Of a DNA stretch of 64,000 bases, positions 8,012 to 16,981 are shown piece after piece. Under the pieces are notes generated by a model that made no database searches, was not told where the DNA came from, and was given only the letters and a program-made list of their open reading frames with translations. The stretch is from the NCBI GenBank assembly GCA_963708865.1, contig CAVPUC010000008.1, positions 682,001 to 746,000 on the forward strand, given 5' to 3'. The stretch comes from DAIDKA01 sp963708865 (lineage in GTDB: Bacteria; Pseudomonadota; Gammaproteobacteria; Steroidobacterales; Steroidobacteraceae). A program made the position numbers and the translations under genes. Position 1 is the first letter of the stretch, and each line of letters begins with the position of its first letter.

Positions 8012-9959
8012 AAAGCGCTGAGCTGCGTGTGCCGGTGACTGGCGCGGATTCGGTGGCGCACGAGGCCCGCCTCTTTGAGTTATGGGAAGGCGAAGGCGGC
8101 ATCGCGGGTTTTTTCAGCACCGTCGATCACAAGCAGATCGGCATCCGCTACATCGTCACGGCGTTCGTCTTTCTGGTCGCTGGGCGGCCTCGAGGCCCTG
8201 GTGATGCGCCTGCAGCTGGCGGGGCCGAACCTCTCCCTGCTGACGCCGGAGCAGTACAACCAGCTGTTCTCGACGCACGGCATGACCATGATCTTCCTGT
8301 ATGCCTCGCCGATGCTGTCGGGGTTTTCCAATTATCTGTGGCCGCTGCTGCTCGGCAGCCGCGACATGGCCTTTCCGCGCCTGAATGCCCTCAGCTACTG
8401 GATGTATCTGGCCAGCGGCATCTTTCTGTATGCCGGCTTTCTGACCGGCAACGGCGCCGAACGACGGCTGGTTCAACTACGTGCCCTACGCGACCCGCGC
8501 CTACAACCCGGGCCTCAACGAGGACTTCTACGCGCTCGGCATGGTGTTCCTCGGGATCTCGACCACGGTCGGGCGCGGCCAATTTCATCGTCACCGCGTT
8601 TCGCACCCGCGCGCCCGGGCATGTCGATCAACCGCCTGCCGATCCTGGTCTGGGGCACGCTGACCGCGAGCGTCGCCAACCTGATCGTGGTGCCGGCGGT
8701 GAGCCTGGCGTTCTTCATGCTGTGGATGGACCGCCAGTTCGGCACGCATTTCTTCGATCCCGCCGGCGGCGGCCAGCCGCTGCTGTGGCAGCACCTGTTC
8801 TGGATCTTCGGCCATCCCTGGGTGTACGCCATCGTGCTGCCGGCCATGGGCATGGTGTCGGACGGCTTGCCGGTGTTCTGCCGCCGGCCGCTGGTCGGCT
8901 ACTCGCTGGTGGCGCTGTCGACCGTCGCCACCATGATCCTGGGATTCGGCGTCTGGGTGCATCACATGTTCGCCACCGGCCTGCCGGGCTTGGGCTTGGC
9001 GTTCTTCTCGGCGCCTCGATCGCCATCACGCTGCCGTCCGCGGTGGCGGTGTTCGCCTGGCTGGCCACCATCTGGCTCGGCAGGCCCGTGATCACCACCG
9101 CGTTCCTGTTCTTCTCCTCGATGATCCTGTTGTTCGTCATCGGCGGCGTGTCGGGCTTCATGACCGCCAGCGTGCCGGTGGACTGGCAGCTCACCGACAC
9201 CTATTTCGTGGTGGCGCACATCTGCACTACGTGCTGATCGGCATCAACGTCTTTCCGGTCGTCGGCGCGGCCTATTTCTGGTTTCCGAAGATGACCGGCC
9301 GGATGCTCGATGAGAAGCTCGGCCGCTGGAATTTCTGGACCATGTTCATCGGCTTCAATCTGGCATTCCTGCCCATGCACCTGACGGGGCTGCTCGGCAT
9401 GCCGCGGCGCGTCTATACCTACGGCGCCGACGATGGGCTGGACACGCTCAATCTCATCACCTCGGTCGGCAGCTTCGTGTTCGCCGTGGGCGTATTGTTG
9501 TTCTTCGTGAATGTCGTCAAGAGCTGGTCGCGGCGGCAAGGCCGCCGCGGCCAATCCGTGGGATGCCCCGACCCTGGAGTGGTCGGTGCCGTCCCCGCCG
9601 CCGCCCTACAATTTCGCCGTGATCCCCACCGTCGCCTCGCGCCATCCGTTGTGGGAAGGGCGGCTGCGGAGCGACGGAGCAGTCGCTCGATCGACCGCGG
9701 GATGCTGCTCGACGACGGCAAGGAGACCGATCGCCACCACCGCGCTGGATGCGCAGCCGGACATGATCCTGGAGATGCCGGAGGACAGCTTCGCGCCGGT
9801 GCTGCTGGCGCTCGGGATCGCGGGGCTGTTTGTCGGCCTGCTGCTGAAAGCTCTGGATCGTGGCGGCGCTGGGCGCCGTGATCGCTCGCGCGCTGGCATT
9901 GGCATGCGTGGCTGTGGCCGCGGCGCGAGCTGCGCGAGCGGGAGCCGGCGCATGGCTGA
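8008..9959 (+). CDS. coxA: Cytochrome c oxidase subunit I (many frameshifts as read)
   Basis: This is the catalytic heme-copper subunit. Reading across frames gives family segments in order: STVDHKQIGIRYI, FSTHGMTMIFLYASPML with a heme-ligand His, LPILVWGTL, FGHPWVYAIVLPAMG with the CuB His and cross-link Tyr, GVWVHHMFATG with two CuB His, LTDTYFVVAH, then FFVNVVKSWSR and a C-terminal part PWDAPTLEWSVPSPPP. At least ten frame changes are needed between 8180 and 9930, mostly one extra or missing G or C. The usual Glu of HPEVY is Trp here. The gene starts at GTG 8008 overlapping coxB and ends at TGA 9957 overlapping coxC. Confidence 0.85.
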
Positions 9960-10573
9960 GACGGTGGCCGTCGCGCAGCCGCGCCTTGCCGGTCGGGCCG
10001 ATCGGGCGCCACGGCGTCGGCTGGTGGGGCGTGGGCACGCTGGTGGCCAGCGAGGCGGCGCTGTTCGCGTACCTGCTGTTTTCCTACTACTACACGGGCG
10101 CCACCGCCGGCCCGGCTGGCTGCTGGAGCCGCGCCCGAGCCTGCAACTGGCCTTGCCCAACACCCTGCTGCTGCTGGCCTCGAGCGTCGTGGCGTGGTTG
10201 GGCGAGCGCGGCATCCTCCACGCAGCGCCGCGCGCAGGCGCTGTGGGGTTTTGGCGGCGCATTCCTCATGGGCGCGGTCTTTGCCGCTGGTCCAGTGCTA
10301 CGAATGGCACGCCAAGACCTTCAGCCTCGGCACCTCGAGCTACGCCTCGCTGTATTTCGTCACCACCGGCTTGCACATGGCGCATGTGCATCGTCGGGCT
10401 GCTGGTGCTCGCCGGCGATCTTCCTCTGGACGGCCCTCGACTACTTCAGCCCGCGGCGCCGCCTGTCGGTGTCCGCGGGCGTGCTGTACTGGCATTTCGT
10501 CGATGTCGTGTGGCTGTTCGTCTTCACCACCTACTACCTGACGCCCTACCTGGGATTCGGGCGTGGCCCATGA
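9952..10573 (+). CDS. coxC: Cytochrome c oxidase subunit III (frameshifted as read)
   Basis: This is a polytopic subunit III of the same oxidase. Recognisable pieces in changing frames are GWWGVGTLVASEAALFAYLL, LPNTLLLLASSVVAWLGERG, YEWHAKTFSLGTSSYASLYF, TTGLHMAHV and the C-terminal LYWHFVDVVWLFVFTTYYLT. The pair HMAHV and WHFVDVVW is typical of the family. Several frame changes occur between about 9990 and 10450. The ATG overlaps the end of coxA, and the stop overlaps the ATG of the next small gene, so translation coupling runs through the whole operon. Confidence 0.85.
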
Positions 10574-10977
10574 CGACGCATCCCGCCCATCCGCCACTGC
10601 CGCCGCGCTCCGGCCTGGAGCCCTCGGCGCTGTTCGCCGGTCCGCTGGCCTGGTTTGCGCAACTCAACGTCGGTTACGCGCTGGCGAGCGGGCCGTGCTT
10701 TCCCACCGATCACCGACTGGCCGCCCCGGCGCCGCAATGGGCATGGACCCACGCCGGTCTGCTGGCCCTTGAGGGCCTCTGCTTGGTCGTGGCCCTGTGG
10801 GGCCTGCTCGTTTCTGGGCGCACTGCGCCGCGAGTCGGGAACCCCTGAGTCGGCCATTGCCGCGCGCACTCGCTATCGTTTTCGGCGCTGTGGGGCGTTG
10901 CCTTTGGGGGTGCATTTTTTGCGACAACGCTACTGACCGCCGTCGGCCTGGTGCTGTTGCCGCGGTGCGCCGGATGA
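10570..10977 (+). CDS. Small membrane protein of the oxidase operon (frameshifted as read)
   Basis: This is a reconstructed protein of about 135 residues with three or four hydrophobic stretches: FAGPLAWFAQLNVGYAL, HAGLLALEGLCLVVALWGLL and ALWGVAFGGAFFATTLLTAV with LVLLPRCAG at the end. At least two frame changes are needed, near 10820 and 10880. Unnamed small membrane proteins of this sort commonly follow subunit III in this oxidase type. I do not assign a function. It starts by ATGA overlap with coxC, and its TGA (10975-10977) overlaps the ATG of the dehydrogenase gene. Confidence 0.55.
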
Positions 10978-12898
10978 ATGCCAGTTCAAATGACGCGAAG
11001 AGTTCCACGGGGCCTTGGTCGTTGCTCGGACTGTTGCCGGCACTCGGGGCTTCCCAGAGCCCGCCGCCGGTGCCCCCGCCGGTGCCGCCGCCGGTGTCCG
11101 CCGATGAGGTCTTCACGCGCGAGCAGATCGGCCATGCGCTGGCGGCGCCGACGCCGGAAGCGGGCCAACCGCGCCAAGCTGCGCGAACGCGCCGCAGGAC
11201 GACGGCCAGTGGACCATGCCTTCGAAGAACTATGCCTCGACGCGCTTCTCCTCGCTCACCGAGATCACGCCGGAAAACGTCAGCACCTGACGCCCGCAAT
11301 GTTCAGTTCTCACTGGCGCGTCAACAAGGGCCAGGAGGCCGCGCCGATCGTCGCCGACAACACCATGTACATCGTGACGGCCTATCCGAACTACGTCTAT
11401 GCGCTCGATCTGACCAAGCCCGGCGCGCCGCTGAAATGGAAGTTCGCCGCCAAGCCCGCTGCCGGCGAGCCAAGGCGTTGCCTGCTGCGATGTCGTCAAC
11501 CGCGGCGGCACGGTCGATCACGGCAAGTACATCTTCAACACGCTGGATGGCCAGACGATCGCGCTGGACGTGAAGACCGGCAAGCCGGTGTGGCGGACGC
11601 AGCTCGGCAACATCAACATCGGCGAGACCATCACCATGGCGCCGCTGGTCGCCAAGGGCCGGGTGTATGTCGGTAATTCCGGCGGCGAGCTCGGCGTGCG
11701 CGGCTGGATCGTGGCGCTGGATGAGAACACCGGCAAGCTGGTGTGGCGGGCCTACAACACGGGCCCCGACGCCGACGTGCTGATCGGCGCCGAGTTCAAA
11801 CCCTTCTATGCCTCCGAGAAGGGCACGGATCTGGGCGTGAGCACCTGGCCCGCCGAGGCCTGGAAGATCGGCGGCGGCACCGTCTGGGGCTGGGTCACCT
11901 ACGACGCCGGAACTCGAATGCCATCTACTACGGCACCGGCAATCCCGGGCCCTGGAATGCCGAGCAGCGTCCGGGCGACAACAAGTGGACCGCCGGCATC
12001 TTCGCCCGCGATCCGGCGAGCGGGCGCGGCGCGCTGGTACTACCAGATTCTCGCCGCACGATGAGCACGACTACGACGGCGTCAACGAACAGATCCTGCT
12101 CGACATGCCCTTCGGCGGCACGATGCACAAGGTGCTGGTCCACCTGGATCGCAACGGCTACGTCTACGTGATCGACCGCACCAACGGCAGGTGCTGTCGG
12201 CCGATCCATACGGGCCGGTCAACTCCTCCAAGGGCGTCGATCTCAAGACGCGGGCGGCTGATCGTCAATCCGGACAAGGAGACCAAGCTGGGCGAGACGG
12301 TCCACAACATCTGTCCGACGGCCTCCGGCGCCAAGGACTGGAACCCGAGCAGCTTCAGTCCCCAGACCGGGCTGATCTACATCCCGCACGAAAACATGTG
12401 CATGGATTGGATGGACATGGAGGTGAGCTACATCGCCGGCACGCCCTACGTCGGCGCGGATGTGCACATGAAGCCCGGGCCCGGGCGGCAACCGCGGCGA
12501 GCTGACGGCCTGGGACCCGGTGAACCGCCGGCCGGCCTGGGTCGTGAAGGAGAATTTCCCGATCTGGTCGGGGACCGTGGTCACCGCCGGCGATCTGGTG
12601 TTCTACGGCACCATGGACGGCTGGTTCAAGGCGGTCAATGCGCGAACCGGCGAGCTGCTGTGGCAGTACAAGGTCGACAGCGGAATCATCAGCCAGCCGA
12701 TCAGCTACCGCGGCCCCGACGGGCACCAATACATCGCCGTGCTGTCGGGGGTCGGCGGCTGGTCGGGCGCCGTGGTCTCCGGGCCGGTCGATCCGCGCGA
12801 CGGCTCGGCGGCGCTCGGCATGGTGAACGTGATGTCCGATCTGCCGAAATACACCACTGCCGGAGGGACGCTGTATGTGTTCTGCGCTTCCGCATTGA
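10974..12898 (+). CDS. xoxF: XoxF-type PQQ-dependent alcohol (methanol/ethanol family) dehydrogenase (frameshifted as read)
   Basis: This is a periplasmic eight-bladed quinoprotein that oxidises methanol or other primary alcohols. Reconstruction gives about 640 residues. Family marks are the adjacent-cysteine segment GVACCDVVNRG (PQQ ring), GNSGGELGVRGWIVALD with the metal-ligand Glu, YYGTGNPGPWN with the ligand Asn, RPGDNKWTAGIFARD, and HDEHDYDGVNEQILLD at 12060-12107. In the last, catalytic Asp is followed two residues later by a second Asp (DYD), the mark of lanthanide-dependent enzymes. Many frame changes are present. The next two genes, a cytochrome c and a binding protein, match the xoxFGJ order. 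The N-terminus is proline-rich and its export signal is unclear. Confidence 0.85.
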
Positions 12899-13460
12899 GA
12901 CTGGCGCTGGTCCTCGCTGGTCCTGCTGGGTGGCTGCAGTCAAGGTCGCCACGAGCCGGCGGTGCCGACAGCTCCGAGCGTCGACAGCGGCGTGGTCATA
13001 CCTCGCCCTGGCGCCGGGGCTGGACCACAGCCTTGTCACCGTCGATCCGCGCGCCGCGCAGTACTACGACAACGCCGAAGCGGTGAACGACCGGCAAGCG
13101 CCTGTTCGGGCAGTACAACTGCTCCGGTTGCCATTCCAACGGCGGCGGCGGCATGGGACCGTCGCTGATGGATGATGAATGGATCTATGGCGGCCGGCTG
13201 GAGCAGATCCATCAGACGCTGGTTGAGGGGCGCCCCAACGGCATGCCGGCCTGGGGCGGCAAGATCCCGGACGAGCAGCTGTGGCAGATTGCGGCCTATG
13301 TGCGCTCGATGTCGCTGCCGCAGACGCTGGCTGCGCAGAATGGCGCCACGCCCTCGCAAAGTCCCGGCGCCGGTGCCGCGCGCGGTGGAGCGGATGCGGG
13401 CTGGTCGCCGCCCCTGAGACCACGAACGACTACACGACCACCACGACAGCGAGTCCCTAG
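12895..13460 (+). CDS. xoxG: Lipoprotein cytochrome c, XoxG-like electron acceptor (frameshifted as read)
   Basis: This is a small c-type cytochrome placed between xoxF and the binding-protein gene, where the dedicated electron acceptor of the dehydrogenase normally sits. The N-terminus, after one frame correction near 12915, reads LVLLGGCSQGRHEPAV, a lipobox-like signal. The heme motif is CSGCHSNGGGGMGPSLMDDE, and NGMPAWGGKIPDEQLWQIAAYV carries the distal Met candidate. The C-terminal 40 residues are Thr/Pro/Ala-rich. The likely start is the TTG that overlaps the xoxF stop. About four frame changes are needed. A membrane-anchored acceptor would suit direct transfer to the caa3 oxidase, which is inference. 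Confidence 0.8.
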
Positions 13461-13894
13461 GTGCGCGGCCTGCGCGCCGCCCTGCTGGTCATTCTGGTGG
13501 CGCCTGCCTGGAGGCGCGCGCGGCGGCGCTGGTGGTGTGCGCGGACCCGAACAACCTGCCGTTCTCCAATCGTCAGCAAGCGGGCTTCGAGAACAGGCTG
13601 GCGCACTTCTGGCGCGGCAGCTGCAGCGCGACGTGCGCTATGAATGGTGGGCTCAGCGCCGCGGATTTGCGCGCCATACGCTGGCGACTCCGGCTGCGAC
13701 ATGTGGCCCGGGGTCGCGACCGGCATGCATCGCATGGCGACTCGATCCCGTATTACCGGTCAACCTACGTGTTCGTCACCCGTAGAGCGCAGCCGTTGGA
13801 GCACCTGTCACTGGATGATCCGCGCCTGCGACAGCTGCTGATCGGCGTGCAGATGATCGGCGATGACGGCATCAATACGCCCCCGGCCAGCGCA

Positions 13895-13902
13895 CTCGCG
13901 CA
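13895..13902. repeat. Target-site duplication, left copy
   Basis: The octamer CTCGCGCA directly precedes the left end of the IS66-family element and is repeated exactly after its right end. Eight bases is the usual duplication for this family. In the undisturbed gene this octamer would occur once. Confidence 0.95.
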
Positions 13903-13928
13903 GTAAGCGTCATCTGAAGGCCGTCTGG
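13903..13928. repeat. IS66 left terminal inverted repeat
   Basis: The left end begins GTAAGCGTC. It matches the reverse complement of 16618-16643 at 21 of 26 positions, with the inner block AAGGCCGTCT identical in both ends. Confidence 0.9.
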
Positions 13929-13954
13929 TCGTAAAAGTAGAGAACTACGAGGAT

Positions 13955-13985
13955 GGTGTCCACTTACCCGATGAAGGTGGACACC
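13955..13985 (+). promoter_or_regulatory. Hairpin just upstream of tnpA
   Basis: Arms GGTGTCCAC (13955-13963) and GTGGACACC (13977-13985) are perfectly complementary, with a 13-base loop that contains the only purine-rich candidate ribosome binding site (GAAGG). The second arm ends one base before the tnpA ATG. It could hold down transposase translation when transcription enters from outside, a known strategy in other insertion elements; here it is inferred from position. Confidence 0.5.
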
Positions 13986-13986
13986 T

Positions 13987-14394
13987 ATGCTGGATCCCAG
14001 GACGGAGCTCGTTCCCAGTCTCATCCGCGGCCACCGAAAGGACGGCCGCTGCCAGTACGACAAAGCCGCCAAGCGCGAACTGGTGCGAAGATGCATGGAA
14101 CCTGGGGTGTCGCTGGCGGGCCTGGCGCTGGCTCACGGGCTCAATGCAAATCTGCTTCGGAAGTGGGTCGATGTGCTCGGCGGCCGGATGCGTCCGCGGC
14201 GTGCCAAAGCAATGAGTGGAGCGGTGACGGCGCTGCTGCCAGTCCAAGTGACGCAAGCGGACACGAGCGCCAAGGTGGTTGCGGCCGACGGATATGTGGA
14301 AATCCTTGTGGGCGGCGCGACGATCCGGGCCCATGGGCGGATCGATGCGCAGATGCTGCGCACAGTGCTCGACTGCGTGGCGGCGCGGGCGTGA
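13987..14394 (+). CDS. tnpA: IS66 accessory protein TnpA
   Basis: This is a 135-residue protein of the IS66 TnpA type with a helix-turn-helix N-terminal half (KRELVRRCMEPGVSLAGLAL, then AHGLNANLLRKWV). Its reading frame is intact. The start ATG follows the hairpin directly. The stop overlaps the GTG start of tnpB (GTGA). TnpA proteins are required with TnpB and TnpC for transposition of this family, with a probable DNA-binding role. Confidence 0.9.
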   Translation: MLDPRTELVPSLIRGHRKDGRCQYDKAAKRELVRRCMEPGVSLAGLALAHGLNANLLRKWVDVLGGRMRPRRAKAMSGAVTALLPVQVTQADTSAKVVAADGYVEILVGGATIRAHGRIDAQMLRTVLDCVAARA

Positions 14395-14738
14395 TCGGAC
14401 CGCCCAGCGGCACGCGTATCTGGCTGGCCGCGGGTGTGACGGACCTGCGCCGCGGGATGTACGGGTTGGCAGCACTTTTGGAATCCACCCTCACCGGTCA
14501 GGTGTATGACGGAGATGTGTTCGTGTTCCGCGGACGCCGTGGTGATTTGATCAAAGTGTTGTGGGCGGATCGGGACGGGCTGTGTCTGTTCGCGAAAAGG
14601 TTGGAGCGGGGTCGGTTCGTGTGGCCGCAGGCAACCTCCGGCACCGTGCATCTCTCGCCTGCGCAGTTGTCGATGCTGCTCGAGGGTATCGACTGGCGAA
14701 GACCGGAGCGGACTGCGCAAACGATGCATGTGATCTAG
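14391..14738 (+). CDS. tnpB: IS66 accessory protein TnpB (IS66 Orf2)
   Basis: This is a 115-residue protein with the typical TnpB sequence: RIWLAAGVTDLRRGMYGLAA, then GDVFVFRGRRGDLIKVLWAD, DGLCLFAKRLERGRFVWP and HLSPAQLSMLLEGIDWR. The reading frame is intact. The start is the GTG at 14391, overlapping the tnpA stop. A 69-bp gap separates it from tnpC. Confidence 0.92.
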   Translation: MIGPPSGTRIWLAAGVTDLRRGMYGLAALLESTLTGQVYDGDVFVFRGRRGDLIKVLWADRDGLCLFAKRLERGRFVWPQATSGTVHLSPAQLSMLLEGIDWRRPERTAQTMHVI

Positions 14739-14807
14739 CAAATTTATCCACTCGGATCACTCAATAACTCCTTACGTCGGCCTAGAAAACCCTAGTAAAA
14801 TAGGCTC

Positions 14808-16353
14808 GTGGCGATCGACTACACGAGGCTACGAGGCAATCCGGAAGGGCTGATGCAGCTGCTGCTCAGTCGCGACGCCTTGGTCGAGTCGCTCACGCAA
14901 GAAGTCATCCGTTTACGGCGCTGGCGCTTCGGTCGCTCTTCTGAAGTCATCGATGCGAACGTTGCGCCGGAACTGCCCCTTGCCGGCGGCGCCACCCCTG
15001 TAGAGTCGAGAGCTGCGACGGCGGTGGAACCTAAGATGCCCAAGCTCATGGCCGTGGATACGCCGCGTGGGACGCGAACGAGTCGGCGACCCGTCGCGAG
15101 CTGCCAGCAGAATTGCTGCGGGTGATACAGGAACATGCTCCGCCCAACTGTGACTGTGCTGAGTGTGGCCGCCCCTTAAGTCGGTTGGGCGAAGATGTCT
15201 CCGAGCAGCTCGACTACGTGCCGGGATACTTTCAGGTGATCCGGCACGTTCGGCCGAAGCTGGCTTGTAAGACCTGCGCGAGAATCGTGCAGGCTCCGGC
15301 GCCGATCCGACCCATCGAGCGGGGCCTTCCGACCGCGGGGTTGTTGGCACAGGTGATTGGCGCCAAGTATGCGGACCACTGCCCCTTATACCGGCAGGAG
15401 GGCATTTACCGCCGCAGCGGCATCCAGTTGCCGCGGGCGATGATGGCCTTCTGGGTCGGGGAAGTTCCCTGGCTCCTTGAGCCCCTGGTTGCAGCGCAGG
15501 AGCGCTACGTCATGGCGGCCGACAAGCTGCACGGCGATGACACACCGGTGCCTGTGCTGAGTCCCGGTAAAGGGCGCACGAAAACCGGATCGTCTGTGGG
15601 CATACGTGCGGGATGACCGCCCGAGTGCAGGACCGGATCCACCCGCGGTAATCTACCGGTACTCGCCGGATCGGAAAGCCGAACGACCCCAGGTACCTGC
15701 GAACGTTTACCGGCATCCTGCAGGCCGATGCGTACAGCGGCTTTGCCCCCTTGTACGTCGGCGGCCGCATCCAGGAGGCGGCCTGTTGGGCGCACGCGCG
15801 CCGAAAGTACTACGACGTGTATGCCACGGATCACTCTGCCATCGCCGCCGAGGCGATCACCCGGATCGGGCACTTGTACGCAATCGAGCGGGAGATCCGG
15901 GGTCAGCCGCCGGCGCTGCGGGCTGCGGTGCGCCAAGAACGCTCAGCGCCTGTGCTGGGCGATATGCGTACGTGGCTGACATCCGCCTACGGCTCACTGT
16001 CGAGCAAGTCCCCGCTGGCCCAGGCCATCCCGTACTCCTCAACCCGGTGGCGACCCTGACCCGATCGTCGAGGATGGTCGCATAGAAGTCGATAACATCG
16101 CGGCCGAGCGCGCGATCCGCGCGCTCGTTCTGGGTCGGCGCAATTACCTGTTTGCCGGATCCGATGCGGGCGGAGGACCGCTGCCTGCCTGTACAGTCTG
16201 ATCGGAACCTGCAGACTCAACGGCATCGATCCGCACCGGTACCTGCGAGAAGTCCTGGAACGCATCCCGGCACATCCCATCAACCGCATCGAGGAGTTGC
16301 TTCCGTGGAACATGTCCCTCACCGCACCGACGCCCGCAAGCCTGGCGGCGTGA
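14808..16353 (+). CDS. tnpC: IS66 transposase TnpC (frameshifted as read)
   Basis: This is the DDE transposase of the element; reconstruction gives about 515 residues, the normal length. The N-terminal coiled region is followed by a zinc-binding-like CDCAECGRPL and CKTCARI. The catalytic motifs are HGDDTPVPVL (first Asp), LQADAYSGFAPLY (second Asp) and NIAAERAIRALVLGRRNYLF (Glu). The end LPWNMSLTAPTPASLAA fits the family C-terminus. At least five frame changes occur between 15080 and 16190, so as written no functional transposase is encoded, although the catalytic residues are all preserved. Confidence 0.85.
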
Positions 16354-16631
16354 CTTCCTCGACGTTCGCTAACATCGAGTGGCTCATCGCCAACCACGGC
16401 AGCATCACGATCGGCGACATCGGCGCTAACGTCGGGTGCGTCGCCGCTGCCGCGGACCGTCACATGTGCTACGCGATGCTCGCTCAACGCGACAAAGAGA
16501 ACCTGCTTGAGCTCATGGGCCGGCTCGACCGCGCCATCGAGACCGCATCCGAGACCAGCGTGACGGTCGACGAGATCAATCCACCAGGTGGGTTCAAACC
16601 ACGCAAGGAACCCAAGTCAAGACGGCCTTGA
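16305..16631 (+). CDS. Small passenger protein at the right end of the IS66 element
   Basis: This is an open frame of about 108 codons that starts (GTG 16305 or a later start) inside the end of tnpC and stops 12 bp before the right inverted repeat ends. The protein contains FANIEWLIANHGSITIGDIG, then CVAAAADRHMCYAMLAQRDK and ENLLELMGRLDRAIETA, and a basic tail. It reads through without a break, unlike tnpC. Extra small genes in this position occur in some IS66-family elements, but I know of no assigned function. Confidence 0.55.
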   Translation: MEHVPHRTDARKPGGVTSSTFANIEWLIANHGSITIGDIGANVGCVAAAADRHMCYAMLAQRDKENLLELMGRLDRAIETASETSVTVDEINPPGGFKPRKEPKSRRP

Positions 16632-16643
16632 GCAGACGGTTAC
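16618..16643. repeat. IS66 right terminal inverted repeat
   Basis: Read on the minus strand this end begins GTAACCGTC and pairs with the left end at 21 of 26 positions. It is followed at once by the second copy of the 8-bp target duplication. Confidence 0.9.
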
Positions 16644-16651
16644 CTCGCGCA
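16644..16651. repeat. Target-site duplication, right copy
   Basis: The octamer CTCGCGCA is identical to 13895-13902. From here the interrupted xoxJ frame resumes with the codons for RGVTGNVRG. Confidence 0.95.
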
Positions 16652-16981
16652 GCGCGGCGTGACGGGGAATGTCCGTGGCTTTACCTTGTATGGAGACTAC
16701 CAACGTCCCAATCCCCCCACGGCGATCCTCGATGCCGTGGAACGCGGCGCGGTGACGTCGCGCTCGTCGGGGGCCGCTCGCGGGCTACTACGCCAGACAA
16801 TCCCGCGAACCGCTGCGCATCGAACCCATTGCGACCGATGTCCAAAGCCCAGAACCCATGAGTTTTGCAATCTCGGTGGGCGTGCGCCGCGATGAGCCGC
16901 AGCTGCTCGAGCAGATCAATCGTGCCTTGCGCGCCACGCAGCCTGCGATCCGGCGGCTGCTAAAGAGCTACGGTGTGCCGC

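Larger units (their letters stand above)
13903..16643 (+). mobile_element. IS66-family insertion sequence, 2741 bp, with a fourth gene
   Basis: This is an insertion element bounded by inverted repeats that begin with GTAA, as is usual for the family. It carries tnpA, tnpB, a frameshifted tnpC and a fourth open frame at its right end, all on the plus strand. It is flanked by a perfect 8-bp duplication (CTCGCGCA). The exact duplication and the in-frame restoration of the interrupted gene on excision show simple transposition with no later deletion at the ends, so insertion is probably fairly recent. Confidence 0.97.

Noticed and set aside
13903..16643. Genomic island or integrative element around the IS66 copy.
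   Set aside because: Only one insertion element with its own target duplication is present; no integrase, tRNA attachment site or second element was found, and the host gene continues on both sides.
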